Source: an uncultured Paraprevotella sp. (lineage in GTDB: Bacteria; Bacteroidota; Bacteroidia; Bacteroidales; Bacteroidaceae). From it: DNA of 64,000 bases. A model generated the notes under the pieces. It did not search any database, was not told where the DNA came from, and was given only the letters and a program-made list of their open reading frames with translations. Both the position numbers and the translations under genes were made by a program. The stretch is from assembly GCA_944319925.1 (NCBI GenBank), contig CALUFQ010000001.1, forward strand, positions 45,935 to 109,934, in the 5' to 3' direction. Positions 48,750 through 57,972 of the stretch are shown piece after piece (positions within the stretch are counted from its first letter, which is position 1; the number at the start of each line of letters is the position of its first letter).

Positions 48750-50090
48750 ATGAACAAACATTACCATAAGGAGATTCTCCACATTGCCCTTCCCTCTATC
48801 CTGTCCAACATCACCGTACCGCTACTCGGGCTGACGGACTTGGCCATTGTAGGGCATCTCGGCTCTGCGTCCTATATCGGTGCCATTGCCATTGGAGGCA
48901 CAATCTTCAATATGATATATTGGATTTTCGCATTCCTGCGCATGGGCACCAGCGGGATGACATCACAGGCATACGGTGCAAATGATTCCCAGGCGATGCA
49001 AAATCTGTTGTATCGTTCCCTGCTTGCCTCTGCCGGAATCGCCTTGTTTGTCCTGCTGTTGCAAATCCCCTTGCTCCGCCTGGCCTTGTTTGTCATGTCG
49101 CCAACAAACACTATTGCCGATTATGTTTCGACCTATTTCCGGATTTGTGTGTGGGGTGCCCCGGCGGTACTCGGCCTTTACAGCCTGACGGGCTGGTTCA
49201 TCGGCCTGCAAAATGCCCGTTATCCGCTATATGCGGCATTATTTCAAAATGTGGCCAACATTGTGGCCAGTCTGATATTTGTATTTGTCTTTCATTGGGG
49301 GGTAAGCGGCGTGGCTTTAGGAACGCTCATTGCCCAATATTGCGGCCTGCTATTGTCCCTGTTCTATTGCCGACGCATGTTTCGCAAATTACATCTCAGG
49401 CCCGTTTTCGCGATACGCGAAATCGTCCGTCGCGAAGCGCTCCGGCGTTTCTTTACGGTGAACCGCGACATTTTCCTGCGCACACTTTGCTTGGTGGCCG
49501 TCACGCTCTATTTCACTTCCGCCGGTTCCCGCCAAGGTGAATACATCTTGGCGGCCAATGCCCTTTTGATGCAATATTTCACGCTCTATTCCTATTTCAT
49601 GGACGGCTTTGCCTTTGCGGGCGAAGCCCTTTCCGGGAAATGTGCCGGGGCGAAGGATTATGCGGGATTAAGAGTGGTCATTAGGAATCTTTTCTTTTGG
49701 GGATGCATGGTGGCTGCCGGCTTCACCTTCTTGTATCTGTTTGGCGGTGCACAGTTCATGTCATTGCTCACCAACGAACCGTCCGTGGTTTCCACCGCGT
49801 CGGCTTATCTCCCTTGGGCCGTACTGATTCCCATTGCCGGGTTGTCGGCATTTGTTTGGGACGGTGTGTTCATCGGGCTTACAGCCACACGCTACATGCT
49901 GTGGTCTATGACTTGTGCCATGCTTACATTTTTTGCCGTTTATCTCTGCTTGGCTACCATTTGGCACAACCACGCGTTGTGGCTCGCCTTTTTGCTTTAC
50001 CTTTTCGTGCGCGGACTAGCCCAACATTTGCTATATCAAAATAAAATCTTACCTTTGCAGACACATCACCAACAACACGGACAAGCATGA
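48750..50090 (+). CDS. MATE family efflux transporter
   Basis: 446 residues, 12 predicted helices in two similar halves (PLLGLTDLAIVGHLGSASY in helix 2; ILAANALLMQYFTLYSYFMDG in the second half). Multidrug and toxic compound extrusion by H+ or Na+ antiport; resembles the DinF-like branch. The frame opens three codons earlier with a TTG, but the ATG at 48750 is preferred. It overlaps the next gene by four bases (ATGA). Confidence 0.93.
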   Translation: MNKHYHKEILHIALPSILSNITVPLLGLTDLAIVGHLGSASYIGAIAIGGTIFNMIYWIFAFLRMGTSGMTSQAYGANDSQAMQNLLYRSLLASAGIALFVLLLQIPLLRLALFVMSPTNTIADYVSTYFRICVWGAPAVLGLYSLTGWFIGLQNARYPLYAALFQNVANIVASLIFVFVFHWGVSGVALGTLIAQYCGLLLSLFYCRRMFRKLHLRPVFAIREIVRREALRRFFTVNRDIFLRTLCLVAVTLYFTSAGSRQGEYILAANALLMQYFTLYSYFMDGFAFAGEALSGKCAGAKDYAGLRVVIRNLFFWGCMVAAGFTFLYLFGGAQFMSLLTNEPSVVSTASAYLPWAVLIPIAGLSAFVWDGVFIGLTATRYMLWSMTCAMLTFFAVYLCLATIWHNHALWLAFLLYLFVRGLAQHLLYQNKILPLQTHHQQHGQA

Positions 50091-50398
50091 ACTATATGGG
50101 CATCCTCATCGGACTGGCGACATTCCTTATCATCGGACTTTTCCATCCATTGGTCATCAAAGGGGAATATTATTTCGGCACCAAATGCTGGTGGGCTTTT
50201 CTTGTCGCAGGTATTGTATGTGCAGGAGTATCCCTTTGCCTTGAAAACATCTATCTGAGCATCATTTTCGGCGTAATTTCCTTCTCCTCCTTTTGGGGCA
50301 TCCTCGAAGTGTTCGACCAACGCAAGCGCGTACTGAAAGGCTGGTTTCCCAAAAATCCCAAAAGGTTGAAGGATTATGCAGGAAAATCAGACAAATGA
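50087..50398 (+). CDS. DUF4491 family small membrane protein
   Basis: 103 residues, three hydrophobic helices (about 5-20, 32-50, 54-72) and a basic tail. GILIGLATFLIIGLFHPLVI and GTKCWWAFLVAG are typical of DUF4491, a family without known function. Translationally coupled to the MATE exporter (ATGA overlap) and overlapping the following gene by 23 bases. Confidence 0.8.
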   Translation: MNYMGILIGLATFLIIGLFHPLVIKGEYYFGTKCWWAFLVAGIVCAGVSLCLENIYLSIIFGVISFSSFWGILEVFDQRKRVLKGWFPKNPKRLKDYAGKSDK

Positions 50399-50927
50399 CA
50401 ATATGTTTGGAAATGGGATTCATTGGGATTCACGCCTTTCAAAGGCACAGGTCATGGCCATTGCGCGTGATTTGCACCACGATGAACGTGGCATAGAGGA
50501 TACATTTGCCATGATGATGCAAGCCGCCGACAACCGTGCGGCTTACAATGCGGCATGGATACTCACCCATCTTTCACAAACAGACAAAAATGTCTATCTG
50601 CTTCCCAAGTATGCAGAAATAGTTCGCATGGCCACCTCTGCGGCAACTTGTTTCCGTCGCGGATTGATATTGGCCATTCTTTCAGACCTTCCTATAGCGG
50701 GTGAGCCAAACAGTGATTTGTTGGATTTCTGCTTAAAACACATCACTGACACAAAAGAATACGTCAGTGCGCGTTCCTCCATGATAAAACTTGCGGCAAG
50801 GATGTGTAAGCCTTATCCTGAATTATGCACAGAATTGACACTATGTTTGGATATGATTCCTCAAGGCATATCTCCAAGCATTGCATCTGCCAAAAGAAAA
50901 GCCCTGAAAACAATCGCTAAACGCTAA
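50376..50927 (+). CDS. Hypothetical helical-repeat protein
   Basis: 183 residues, soluble, predicted all-helical. The spacing of DNRAAYNAAWILTHLSQTDK, RRGLILAILSDLPI and VSARSSMIKLAARMC recalls HEAT-type repeats, so a protein- or nucleic-acid-binding scaffold is possible. No enzyme motif. It starts inside the DUF4491 gene; an alternative ATG at 50403 would remove the overlap. Family not recognised. Confidence 0.75.
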   Translation: MQENQTNDNMFGNGIHWDSRLSKAQVMAIARDLHHDERGIEDTFAMMMQAADNRAAYNAAWILTHLSQTDKNVYLLPKYAEIVRMATSAATCFRRGLILAILSDLPIAGEPNSDLLDFCLKHITDTKEYVSARSSMIKLAARMCKPYPELCTELTLCLDMIPQGISPSIASAKRKALKTIAKR

Positions 50928-50963
50928 AGAACCTAGTTGACGGACAAAGCTTGGCCGAATCCT

Positions 50964-51005
50964 GGAACTGTTCCCAATCTTGGGGATTTAACAACTGACG
51001 AATAT
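50964..51005 (+). repeat. 42-bp dispersed repeat, copy B
   Basis: 39 of 42 bases match 11250-11291; same orientation; also begins with GGAACTGTTCC. Followed by CAGGAACAGT, a partial complement of its first bases. Confidence 0.8.
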
Positions 51006-51109
51006 CAGGAACAGTGCCTAAGAAAACCAAAATCGGAATCCCATCCCTAATTATTACGCGCTAATTTCAAAACTGTTTCCAATTTTCTATTATCTCTGTC
51101 AGGGAAAGG

Positions 51110-51166
51110 CTGGAAAAAAGCAAGATGCCCCGGGAAATGCACACTTGTTGCACCATCCCGGGGCAT
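51110..51166 (-). terminator. Terminator of the polysaccharide-lyase-like gene
   Basis: ATGCCCCGGGA (51125-51135) pairs with TCCCGGGGCAT (51156-51166); on the minus strand the stem is followed by CTTGCTTTTTTCC. Confidence 0.8.
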
Positions 51167-51186
51167 CCGCCAACTTAAAGATACTG

Positions 51187-53982
51187 TCACTTGGCAAATT
51201 TCAGTGTCCGACTATTTACGCCGTCCGCAGCACGAAGCACGTAAACTCCTTTCGCCAAAGAAGATATATCCACTTGATGGCTTCCTGCCCCAAAGCGGAA
51301 GTCGCCCACCGGAATGCCGGCCAAAGTATAGAGCACGACACGCGCTCCACGTGTCGATTTCACTATCACACCTGATGCCCCCATCTCCACAGACAAGCTT
51401 CCATCCTCTGCTTCGACTCCGGATATCATAGTCTCTCCACCGCCAACTCCAGACACAGGCTCTAATACAAACGTGAAATCTAATGGCATTTCCGTTGCTT
51501 GGTCACAAACCAACGTCCCGCCGTCAATTCCCCAAAACGTATGTCCATAGTCTTCTGAAATCTGGAAATTGCATGCTATTTCGCCGTCGCCCGCCATTTT
51601 GTAAAAGAAGAAACTACCACGCTCACGATTGTAGCTCCGGGCTGTCAGCTTGCCCGTATAGTTGATGTAAGCCGAATCGTTGTGTGTATAGACATTGTAA
51701 CGCAGCGTCTTGTCATCCCATGAAATGTGCCAAACGTAGGCGGTCGAATCGGCCTCGTTGTCCATGGCGTCAAACGACATATCTTTGCTGCTCAAGTAAT
51801 TGCCCGTTGAACGGTCTTTAATCCGGTAATAACCGTCATTCAAATGTTTTCCTTCTTCATAGACATTGACCACAAAGTCGAAGCTCGCCTCATAGATGCG
51901 CGATGCGGAAGAATTATCCACCCAGTCCAAATGACGTTCCATGCACGATTGCACATTTTCAAAATAGAGGGAATCCGTATGCTCTCCAGAGTCCCATGTA
52001 TAAACCCCGTTGCGATAACGTATGGAAGTGGTTTTCCCCATCATCGTCACGGAGCATCCTGCCGGTATCATCGCGCTAAGCCCGTCCTGCGGTTCGTTGT
52101 TGACTTTTAGCGTGGGAATCACGACGGAATTTTTGATTGTAAATTTCTGTTCAATCTGCACTCCGGACTCGTTGGTCACCACCACGCGGATAACACGGTC
52201 TTTGGCCTCTTGCGTGAAAGTGTAGGAACCGGATGTGGCAAGCAGTCTCCCGTTGTCGTCATACCAGCGTGTGCCGGACACATAATTCCAATTGGCATAA
52301 TCCGCACCGAGCGTCACTTCCCGCCCTGCCACGGCACTGAATTCTGTCGTGTTCGTCATGCGCACCCCTTCGTATTCCACCCATGGGGTCAGCGTGGCGC
52401 GGATGCCTTCCCCACTCACGGAAATGCAAAACATTTGTGTGCTCTTCACGCCATTGGCATTCGTGTAGTAAAGACGATACAGCCCCGAAGTGTTGGCCGT
52501 GATGTCGCGGCTGTTACCTTTCACCCCGTCTTCCCATTCCCAATTCCCTGTGTCTGTCTCACCGTCGGGCAACACGGCACGGAGTGTCATTTGAGTGCCT
52601 TTGGGCACATTCTTCATTTCAGCGTATGGGCGCGTTTCACCGTCGCAGACCACTTCCGGCGAAAGGATTGTCGGCTTGTTTTCCTCTGTCACAGGCTTGT
52701 CATTGTGCATCAGTGTGCCATATCCCGTGTGGTCGTATCCGCCGCTATTCACCCCGTATGTGTTGTCGCCACCATGCTCAATACCCACAATGGCGGTCAT
52801 ACGCTTGCAATAGTCCATCGGAATGCCCATCCGGTTCTCGTAATGATTCACGAAAAGCTGCCATATCGGACGTTTTTGCCCGCGCGCCGTGCCGCTCAAT
52901 CCCCCCATCCACCAATTTGTAAGATAAGGGATATCGGCCGGATCCACTTGGTTGCAATTGTACATGGCCACGTATTCGGCCGCCCCGGCCACCATCGCCT
53001 TGCCCGCCATGCCTGGAATCAACGGGTTATACAAATTGCAAAACGCATTGTCACCTTGGTTGTAAGCCGTCTGAAGGGCGTATGACAGCAATCCGAGCGC
53101 GGCCATGGCATGCCCTTGGTCGCGACCACTTTCCTGCATTTGGTTCAAATACCCCAGCGGGCCTCGCTCATCCTTGTGAAACCAAGGAATCAATCCCCAG
53201 CCATATCCGCACATGCCTTGGTCGGTCTTCCAAGGATGGCTGTCGCCCACATAAAGCGATTCGTTGCCCGGTCCTTCCTTAATCCACCACATGCCATAAT
53301 TATAAATGTCCGGCAGGTCGGCAAACACGCCCAACGACACGCAGAACACGGCGTTGCCCAGCCCCCAGTTGCTATGGTAATGATACCAGTTTCCCTCGCG
53401 GGTCACAGTGTCGTGCCGACGCTCCAGAAAATCTTGCGCCGTGGTAAACCACACGTCGATCATCCATTGTTTAAAACGTTCGAAATCTTCTTTCGCCCAT
53501 CCGTCATAGTCGCGCAACAATTCAGCGGCATTCAAGAACTGATAGCCGATAAAACCTGGTACGAGCGATTGGTTGGTATTCCCGCCGATACCTTTGGTAA
53601 TCAGGGAATACTGGTTCAACACATAAATGGCCCGGTTGGCCCATTGCCTGTCGTCGGTGAGTTTCCACAACAGTGCGCATTGATACGCCTTGGCCGCATT
53701 CCGATAAGCATTCATGTAATTCTCATCACCAGCGATACCGCGCTTGATATATTCCGTCACGCCCCAAATGTCTGTCTCGGGTTTAGCGGCAACCCAACTG
53801 TTTTTCAACACGTCGAAAGCCGCTACCGTTTGCGGGTCATTGTCTGCCAGCTTTTGCCTGATTTGCTCAATGTCTTGCTCGGAATGCAACAATCCCGGAT
53901 GCACGAAAGTCCCTTGGGCTATCATGCTTCCGCCTCCGAAGAAGAACATGGACGCAAACCATAAAGAAAGTTTTTTCATCAT
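51187..53982 (-). CDS. Secreted alginate-lyase-like protein with T9SS-type C-terminal tail
   Basis: About 931 residues. Signal peptide (KKLSLWFASMFFFGGGSMIA); an N-terminal alpha-toroid like the alginate_lyase/PL38 group (about 30-440), with SEQDIEQIRQKLADNDP, a possible catalytic patch NWYHYHSNWGLGNA and QESGRDQGHAMAALG, all typical; then several beta-sandwich modules (about 470-830); and a final 75-residue domain (VVLYTLAGIPVGDFRFGAG, ISSLAKGVYVLRAADG) like type A type-IX-secretion sorting signals. It would cut an acidic polysaccharide by beta-elimination outside the cell. Two tandem ATGs (53982, 53979); frame open further up without signal. No SusC/D genes adjacent. Confidence 0.8.
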   Translation of the reverse strand: MMKKLSLWFASMFFFGGGSMIAQGTFVHPGLLHSEQDIEQIRQKLADNDPQTVAAFDVLKNSWVAAKPETDIWGVTEYIKRGIAGDENYMNAYRNAAKAYQCALLWKLTDDRQWANRAIYVLNQYSLITKGIGGNTNQSLVPGFIGYQFLNAAELLRDYDGWAKEDFERFKQWMIDVWFTTAQDFLERRHDTVTREGNWYHYHSNWGLGNAVFCVSLGVFADLPDIYNYGMWWIKEGPGNESLYVGDSHPWKTDQGMCGYGWGLIPWFHKDERGPLGYLNQMQESGRDQGHAMAALGLLSYALQTAYNQGDNAFCNLYNPLIPGMAGKAMVAGAAEYVAMYNCNQVDPADIPYLTNWWMGGLSGTARGQKRPIWQLFVNHYENRMGIPMDYCKRMTAIVGIEHGGDNTYGVNSGGYDHTGYGTLMHNDKPVTEENKPTILSPEVVCDGETRPYAEMKNVPKGTQMTLRAVLPDGETDTGNWEWEDGVKGNSRDITANTSGLYRLYYTNANGVKSTQMFCISVSGEGIRATLTPWVEYEGVRMTNTTEFSAVAGREVTLGADYANWNYVSGTRWYDDNGRLLATSGSYTFTQEAKDRVIRVVVTNESGVQIEQKFTIKNSVVIPTLKVNNEPQDGLSAMIPAGCSVTMMGKTTSIRYRNGVYTWDSGEHTDSLYFENVQSCMERHLDWVDNSSASRIYEASFDFVVNVYEEGKHLNDGYYRIKDRSTGNYLSSKDMSFDAMDNEADSTAYVWHISWDDKTLRYNVYTHNDSAYINYTGKLTARSYNRERGSFFFYKMAGDGEIACNFQISEDYGHTFWGIDGGTLVCDQATEMPLDFTFVLEPVSGVGGGETMISGVEAEDGSLSVEMGASGVIVKSTRGARVVLYTLAGIPVGDFRFGAGSHQVDISSLAKGVYVLRAADGVNSRTLKFAK

Positions 53983-54209
53983 TGCTTTTATTCTGTTTAT
54001 ACTTTTGGTTAATTTCATAGAACGATTACGAACTTGACTCGCCAATTCCCCAAAACACATACACTATTTAACGTTTTTAAGCGCATACACCCCCATCCAC
54101 ACATACCGGAGCTGTGACTGCCCGCCCGCGGCCTGTGCACGGACAGCCATACCCTCCCCGCCCCATGGACCATATTTCTTGAAGATTGCTGTTTTCGCTT
54201 GCCGGAATC

Positions 54210-56579
54210 CTATTCCAAGACCTTGAAACGCGCAAAACGCAGCAACAACTGCTTGACACCGGTGTTTTGGAACTCTACGGTGGCTTTGACATTCTCCCCA
54301 CTTCCTTCAATGGCTTTTATAACGCCCAGTCCGAAACGCTCATGTTCAATCCGTGCGCCGACCCGCAGGTCGCCCGAAACGCCTACCGAGGGGCTGACTG
54401 GCTTACAGGAGGAAGGTTGCGTTCCCTGCCCGGAAGCGAAACGTTCCAAAGAGGGCTTCAACCCCGTGACTTTGGCCGTCACCCGCATGGAAAGGTCTGA
54501 ACGCCCATGGTTCTCCCACAATTCGCGTTGCTGACGTTCCGAGGTTCTGCGGCGGCTTCCTGCTTCCGTAAAACGGACTTGGCTTCCCATGCCGGAGGAA
54601 AAACCACCCCCTTGGTCCATCACCACATAACGCGGGTCTATGTCTTGCAGGAAACGGCTCGGATTGCTGAACTCCGTCTGCCCGTAGCGGAACCGGCTTC
54701 GCGCGAAACTCAAAAAACAATATTGCTCGGCACGGGTAATGGCCACGTAAAAAAGCCTACGCTCCTCCTCCAATTCCATTGGACTATTACTTGACCGCGG
54801 GCTAGGAAACAAATTTTCCTCCATGCCTACGATGAACACGGCCGGAAATTCCAAACCCTTGGCCGAATGGATGGTCATGAGCGTCACCTTGCGGCTGTCG
54901 CTCCCATCATCCTCGTCCATGTCGCTCAACAGGGACACTTCCTGCAGGAACTCGCCAAGGCTTGCATCCTGCCCGGCCTCTAAACGCCCTGCCACGAACT
55001 CCTGCACCCCGTTCAGCAACTCCTGCACGTTCTCCTGCCGGCTCATCCCTTCCGGGCTTGAATCCTGGAAAATGTCTTTCATCATGCCACTTTCCCGGAT
55101 AATCTGCTGAATCATGAAAGCGGCATCCATTTTTTCCGCTTGCGCGATGAAGCCGCCCACGATTTCCGCGAAGGCCTTCAACTTGGCCAATGTCCCTCTA
55201 TTGACAGACAAACCATATTCTTCCGGGTTCATCACCACGTTCCACAGGCTGGTGTTCCCCTCGGAAGCCGCGTCCTTGATTTTCCCCACTGTGGTCTGCC
55301 CTATCCCCCGTGCTGGATAGTTCACCACCCGCTTGAAGGCTTCTTCATCGTGAGGATTCACCGTCAACCGACAATAAGCAATCACATCCTTTATCTCTTT
55401 CCGTTGATAAAACGACAGGCCGCCATAGATGCGGTAAGGCATGCCACGCTTGCGTAACGCCTCTTCGAAAGTGCGGCTCTGCGCATTCGTACGGTAAAGG
55501 ATGGCGAAGGCGTCATAGTCCAACTTCTCCCGCCGATGCAATTCCGCAATCTTGTTCGCCACGATTTCGGCTTCCTCGATGTCGCTGTATGCGGCATAGA
55601 CACGGATAGGCTCGCCGGCTTCTTTTTCGCTGAACACGTCCTTGGGGATTTGTCGCTCATTATGACTGATCAAGCTGTTTGCCGCTGCGACAATGTTCTT
55701 CGTCGAACGATAATTCTGTTCCAACTTGAAAATCTGCGCCCCGTCATATTTCCGTCTGAAAGTAAGAATATTATCTATATTTGCTCCACGAAAGCTATAA
55801 ATACTTTGAGCATCATCTCCCACTACACAAACCTTTTGTTTCTTGCGCGTCAGTTCCCAAACGATGCAATGCTGCGCATAGTTTGTATCTTGGTACTCAT
55901 CCACTAGGACAAAATCAAACCTGTCAGCATAACGGTCGCGCACGTCCGGACAATCCGTCAGCAAGCGAAACGTATAAAACAACAAATCGTCGAAATCCAT
56001 GGCATCAGCCTGCCGCAGACGTGCCACATAGCGCAAATAGATATCGCCCGTCCTCGGTATCTTCGCCATCGCGTCATATTGTTGGGTCTTTGCATCCGCC
56101 AAGTAAGCTTCCGCCCCTATCAGGCGGTTCTTGGCCTGGGATATATGCGCCGCCACGGTAGATGGTTTATAGACCTTATCATCCAGCCCCATTTCGCGGA
56201 TAATCGTCTTCACCAAGTTTACGGAGTCTGCCTGGTCGTAAATGGTAAAACGGGACGAAAAACCGATTTTGTCGGCTTCCATCCGCAAGATGCGCGAAAA
56301 GACGGAATGGAACGTGCCCATCCAAATCCCGCCCGCCAACTCCTTGCCCACCAGGCCGGCGATGCGTTCCTTCATCTCCCGCGCGGCCTTGTTCGTAAAA
56401 GTCAGTGCCAAGATATTCCAAGGCATCATGCCCTGTTGCAACAGATAGGCTATCTTATAGGTCAACACGCGCGTCTTCCCCGACCCTGCCCCCGCAATCA
56501 CCAGCGACGGACCGTCGATATACTCCACAGCTTCGCGCTGCCTGTCATTCAAATCCTTCAATAAATCTCTTTCTACCAT
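54210..56579 (-). CDS. ATP-dependent DNA helicase, UvrD/PcrA family
   Basis: 789-residue superfamily 1A 3'-5' helicase. Motifs: Q motif LNDRQREAVEYIDGPSLVIA, motif I AGAGSGKT, Ia LTFTNKAAREMKERI, II LVDEYQDTN, III VGDDAQSIYSFRGA, IV YRSTKNIVAAAN, V VTLMTIHSAKGLEFPAVF, VI EEERRLFYVAITRAEQ. The C-terminal basic region ends in a PcrA-type Tudor-like domain (HERFGLGVIKAIEG). Functions in repair and replication restart. It begins 18 bases after the small membrane protein gene, so it is likely the last gene of the fhs-led operon. Confidence 0.95.
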   Translation of the reverse strand: MVERDLLKDLNDRQREAVEYIDGPSLVIAGAGSGKTRVLTYKIAYLLQQGMMPWNILALTFTNKAAREMKERIAGLVGKELAGGIWMGTFHSVFSRILRMEADKIGFSSRFTIYDQADSVNLVKTIIREMGLDDKVYKPSTVAAHISQAKNRLIGAEAYLADAKTQQYDAMAKIPRTGDIYLRYVARLRQADAMDFDDLLFYTFRLLTDCPDVRDRYADRFDFVLVDEYQDTNYAQHCIVWELTRKKQKVCVVGDDAQSIYSFRGANIDNILTFRRKYDGAQIFKLEQNYRSTKNIVAAANSLISHNERQIPKDVFSEKEAGEPIRVYAAYSDIEEAEIVANKIAELHRREKLDYDAFAILYRTNAQSRTFEEALRKRGMPYRIYGGLSFYQRKEIKDVIAYCRLTVNPHDEEAFKRVVNYPARGIGQTTVGKIKDAASEGNTSLWNVVMNPEEYGLSVNRGTLAKLKAFAEIVGGFIAQAEKMDAAFMIQQIIRESGMMKDIFQDSSPEGMSRQENVQELLNGVQEFVAGRLEAGQDASLGEFLQEVSLLSDMDEDDGSDSRKVTLMTIHSAKGLEFPAVFIVGMEENLFPSPRSSNSPMELEEERRLFYVAITRAEQYCFLSFARSRFRYGQTEFSNPSRFLQDIDPRYVVMDQGGGFSSGMGSQVRFTEAGSRRRTSERQQRELWENHGRSDLSMRVTAKVTGLKPSLERFASGQGTQPSSCKPVSPSVGVSGDLRVGARIEHERFGLGVIKAIEGSGENVKATVEFQNTGVKQLLLRFARFKVLE

Positions 56580-56597
56580 ATTATTCCATTAACCGGT

Positions 56598-57260
56598 TCA
56601 TAAACCTGCGGGCACTTCCCACATCCCACACACATACGCGGACACCTTGAAAAGCCAAACCGACAACACCGTGATGAAAAGCCACACGGCATGCCGCCCC
56701 ACGCCCCAATACAAGACCGACAGGCATTCATGCCATCCCCTCAAGTGCCCGCATAAGGAGGCATAGGCCATCATGGCAAATGTCAGCCCCATAGGAACGC
56801 TCTGATAAAGCGCATTAAAAAAAGGAGACGGATAGACACGCCCTGTGACGCTAAGCAGCACGGGCATCGGCCCCTTGACCGACAAAATGACGGCAACCAT
56901 GACAAGCAGGAAAAAACCGAAGGAGAAACCTAACGCCCGCCGCTGGCGGTAAGTGAGGTGGAAATGCCCCGAAGAGAAACGGGAGCGCAACATTTCCCCG
57001 ACACCAGACCGCTCCACGGCACCGGCCAACACGATGAGCGGAACCACGTAGGCCAACACCGGGGTGCACAGAATAGACGGTATGTGGGCGCAATACCAGC
57101 GGATGCCTTCCACGGACATCAGGTTGCCCCACGGCATTCCCGCCGCATTCCCCAACCACGACGCGGGGAAGCACAAGAAATGCAACGCCAGCAAAACCGC
57201 CAGGCACCATGATGCACAAGTCCCGTCCGTTTGTCCCATGTCTGTCCTGTTATTCTTCAT
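56598..57260 (-). CDS. Integral membrane protein, possibly AbgT-like fragment
   Basis: 220 residues with about five to six hydrophobic helices. The segment PLIVLAGAVERSGVGEMLRS recalls the first loop of AbgT (p-aminobenzoyl-glutamate) transporters, but the protein is under half their length, so it is at best a reduced relative; the family is not certain. It overlaps the response-regulator gene by 11 bases; a second ATG at 57239 with an AGGACAG before it would avoid the overlap. Its place with the sensor and regulator suggests part of the same signalling unit. Confidence 0.6.
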   Translation of the reverse strand: MKNNRTDMGQTDGTCASWCLAVLLALHFLCFPASWLGNAAGMPWGNLMSVEGIRWYCAHIPSILCTPVLAYVVPLIVLAGAVERSGVGEMLRSRFSSGHFHLTYRQRRALGFSFGFFLLVMVAVILSVKGPMPVLLSVTGRVYPSPFFNALYQSVPMGLTFAMMAYASLCGHLRGWHECLSVLYWGVGRHAVWLFITVLSVWLFKVSAYVCGMWEVPAGL

Positions 57261-57972
57261 CTGGCTCCAAATGTTCCAAGTCTATGATATGCAGTTGCAA
57301 TGCCCTGACCACCAAACGCGTGGCGTTGATTCCGCCCTGTTCGGAAGGTGAAAACAATCGCGAAGCCAAGTCGTTCTGCCTTTTCTCCAAACTTTTCACC
57401 CCGAACGGCATGCCACGCAAGTTGGTAATCATCTCTTTGGTGTAGCCCAAGGCCAAATGCCGCAGGAAACGTTCGTCGTATTCATCAATTTCATACCGCA
57501 ACAGGGCATCCTTTTGCCGCCATTCCGTCTCCACGGATTGCATGAAACGTTCCACGACGACTTTCAGGGCAGGCTGGTTGAACACATAATTTCTCCCTTC
57601 CATAGCCTGACACACGTCCCAGCGCGTAATCAGTTCGCCAGCCTTCAGGATAATGCCGTTCGCTCCGGCTTTCAAAGCATCCGCCCAAAGCCGTTCATTG
57701 AGAATCTCGCCTGTGAAAATCAGTATGCGCATGTCGGGGTATTTCTGTCTCGCCTGACGGCAGATGTCTATACCCACGGTAGTAGAACCACCAAGCCCCA
57801 AATCGAGCAACAATAGCTCGGGGACATGCACCCGCAACCCTGCCCACAGCTCTTCCTCGTTCATTGCCGTCCCGATGACTTCCGCCTCGGGAACTTCAGT
57901 GCGCAGGATTTCCAACGTGCCTTTCATCTCCAATTTTACGTCTTCCACGATGACTACCTTAAATGGCTTCAT
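57250..57972 (-). CDS. Response regulator with LuxR-like, divergent output domain
   Basis: 240 residues. Receiver domain: acidic pair VIVEDVKLE, phospho-acceptor Asp57 in LLLLDLGLGG, FTGEI in the Thr/Ser position and Lys in GIILKAG. The output part (about 150-240) is not a standard HTH, but FLRHLALGYTKEMITNL, SLEKRQNDLASRLF and TRLVVRALQLHIIDL fit a stretched GerE/LuxR helix pattern. Bacteroidales regulators paired with DUF5112/DUF5113 sensors look like this. ATGA overlap with the sensor gene makes them cognate. Confidence 0.85.
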   Translation of the reverse strand: MKPFKVVIVEDVKLEMKGTLEILRTEVPEAEVIGTAMNEEELWAGLRVHVPELLLLDLGLGGSTTVGIDICRQARQKYPDMRILIFTGEILNERLWADALKAGANGIILKAGELITRWDVCQAMEGRNYVFNQPALKVVVERFMQSVETEWRQKDALLRYEIDEYDERFLRHLALGYTKEMITNLRGMPFGVKSLEKRQNDLASRLFSPSEQGGINATRLVVRALQLHIIDLEHLEPDEE

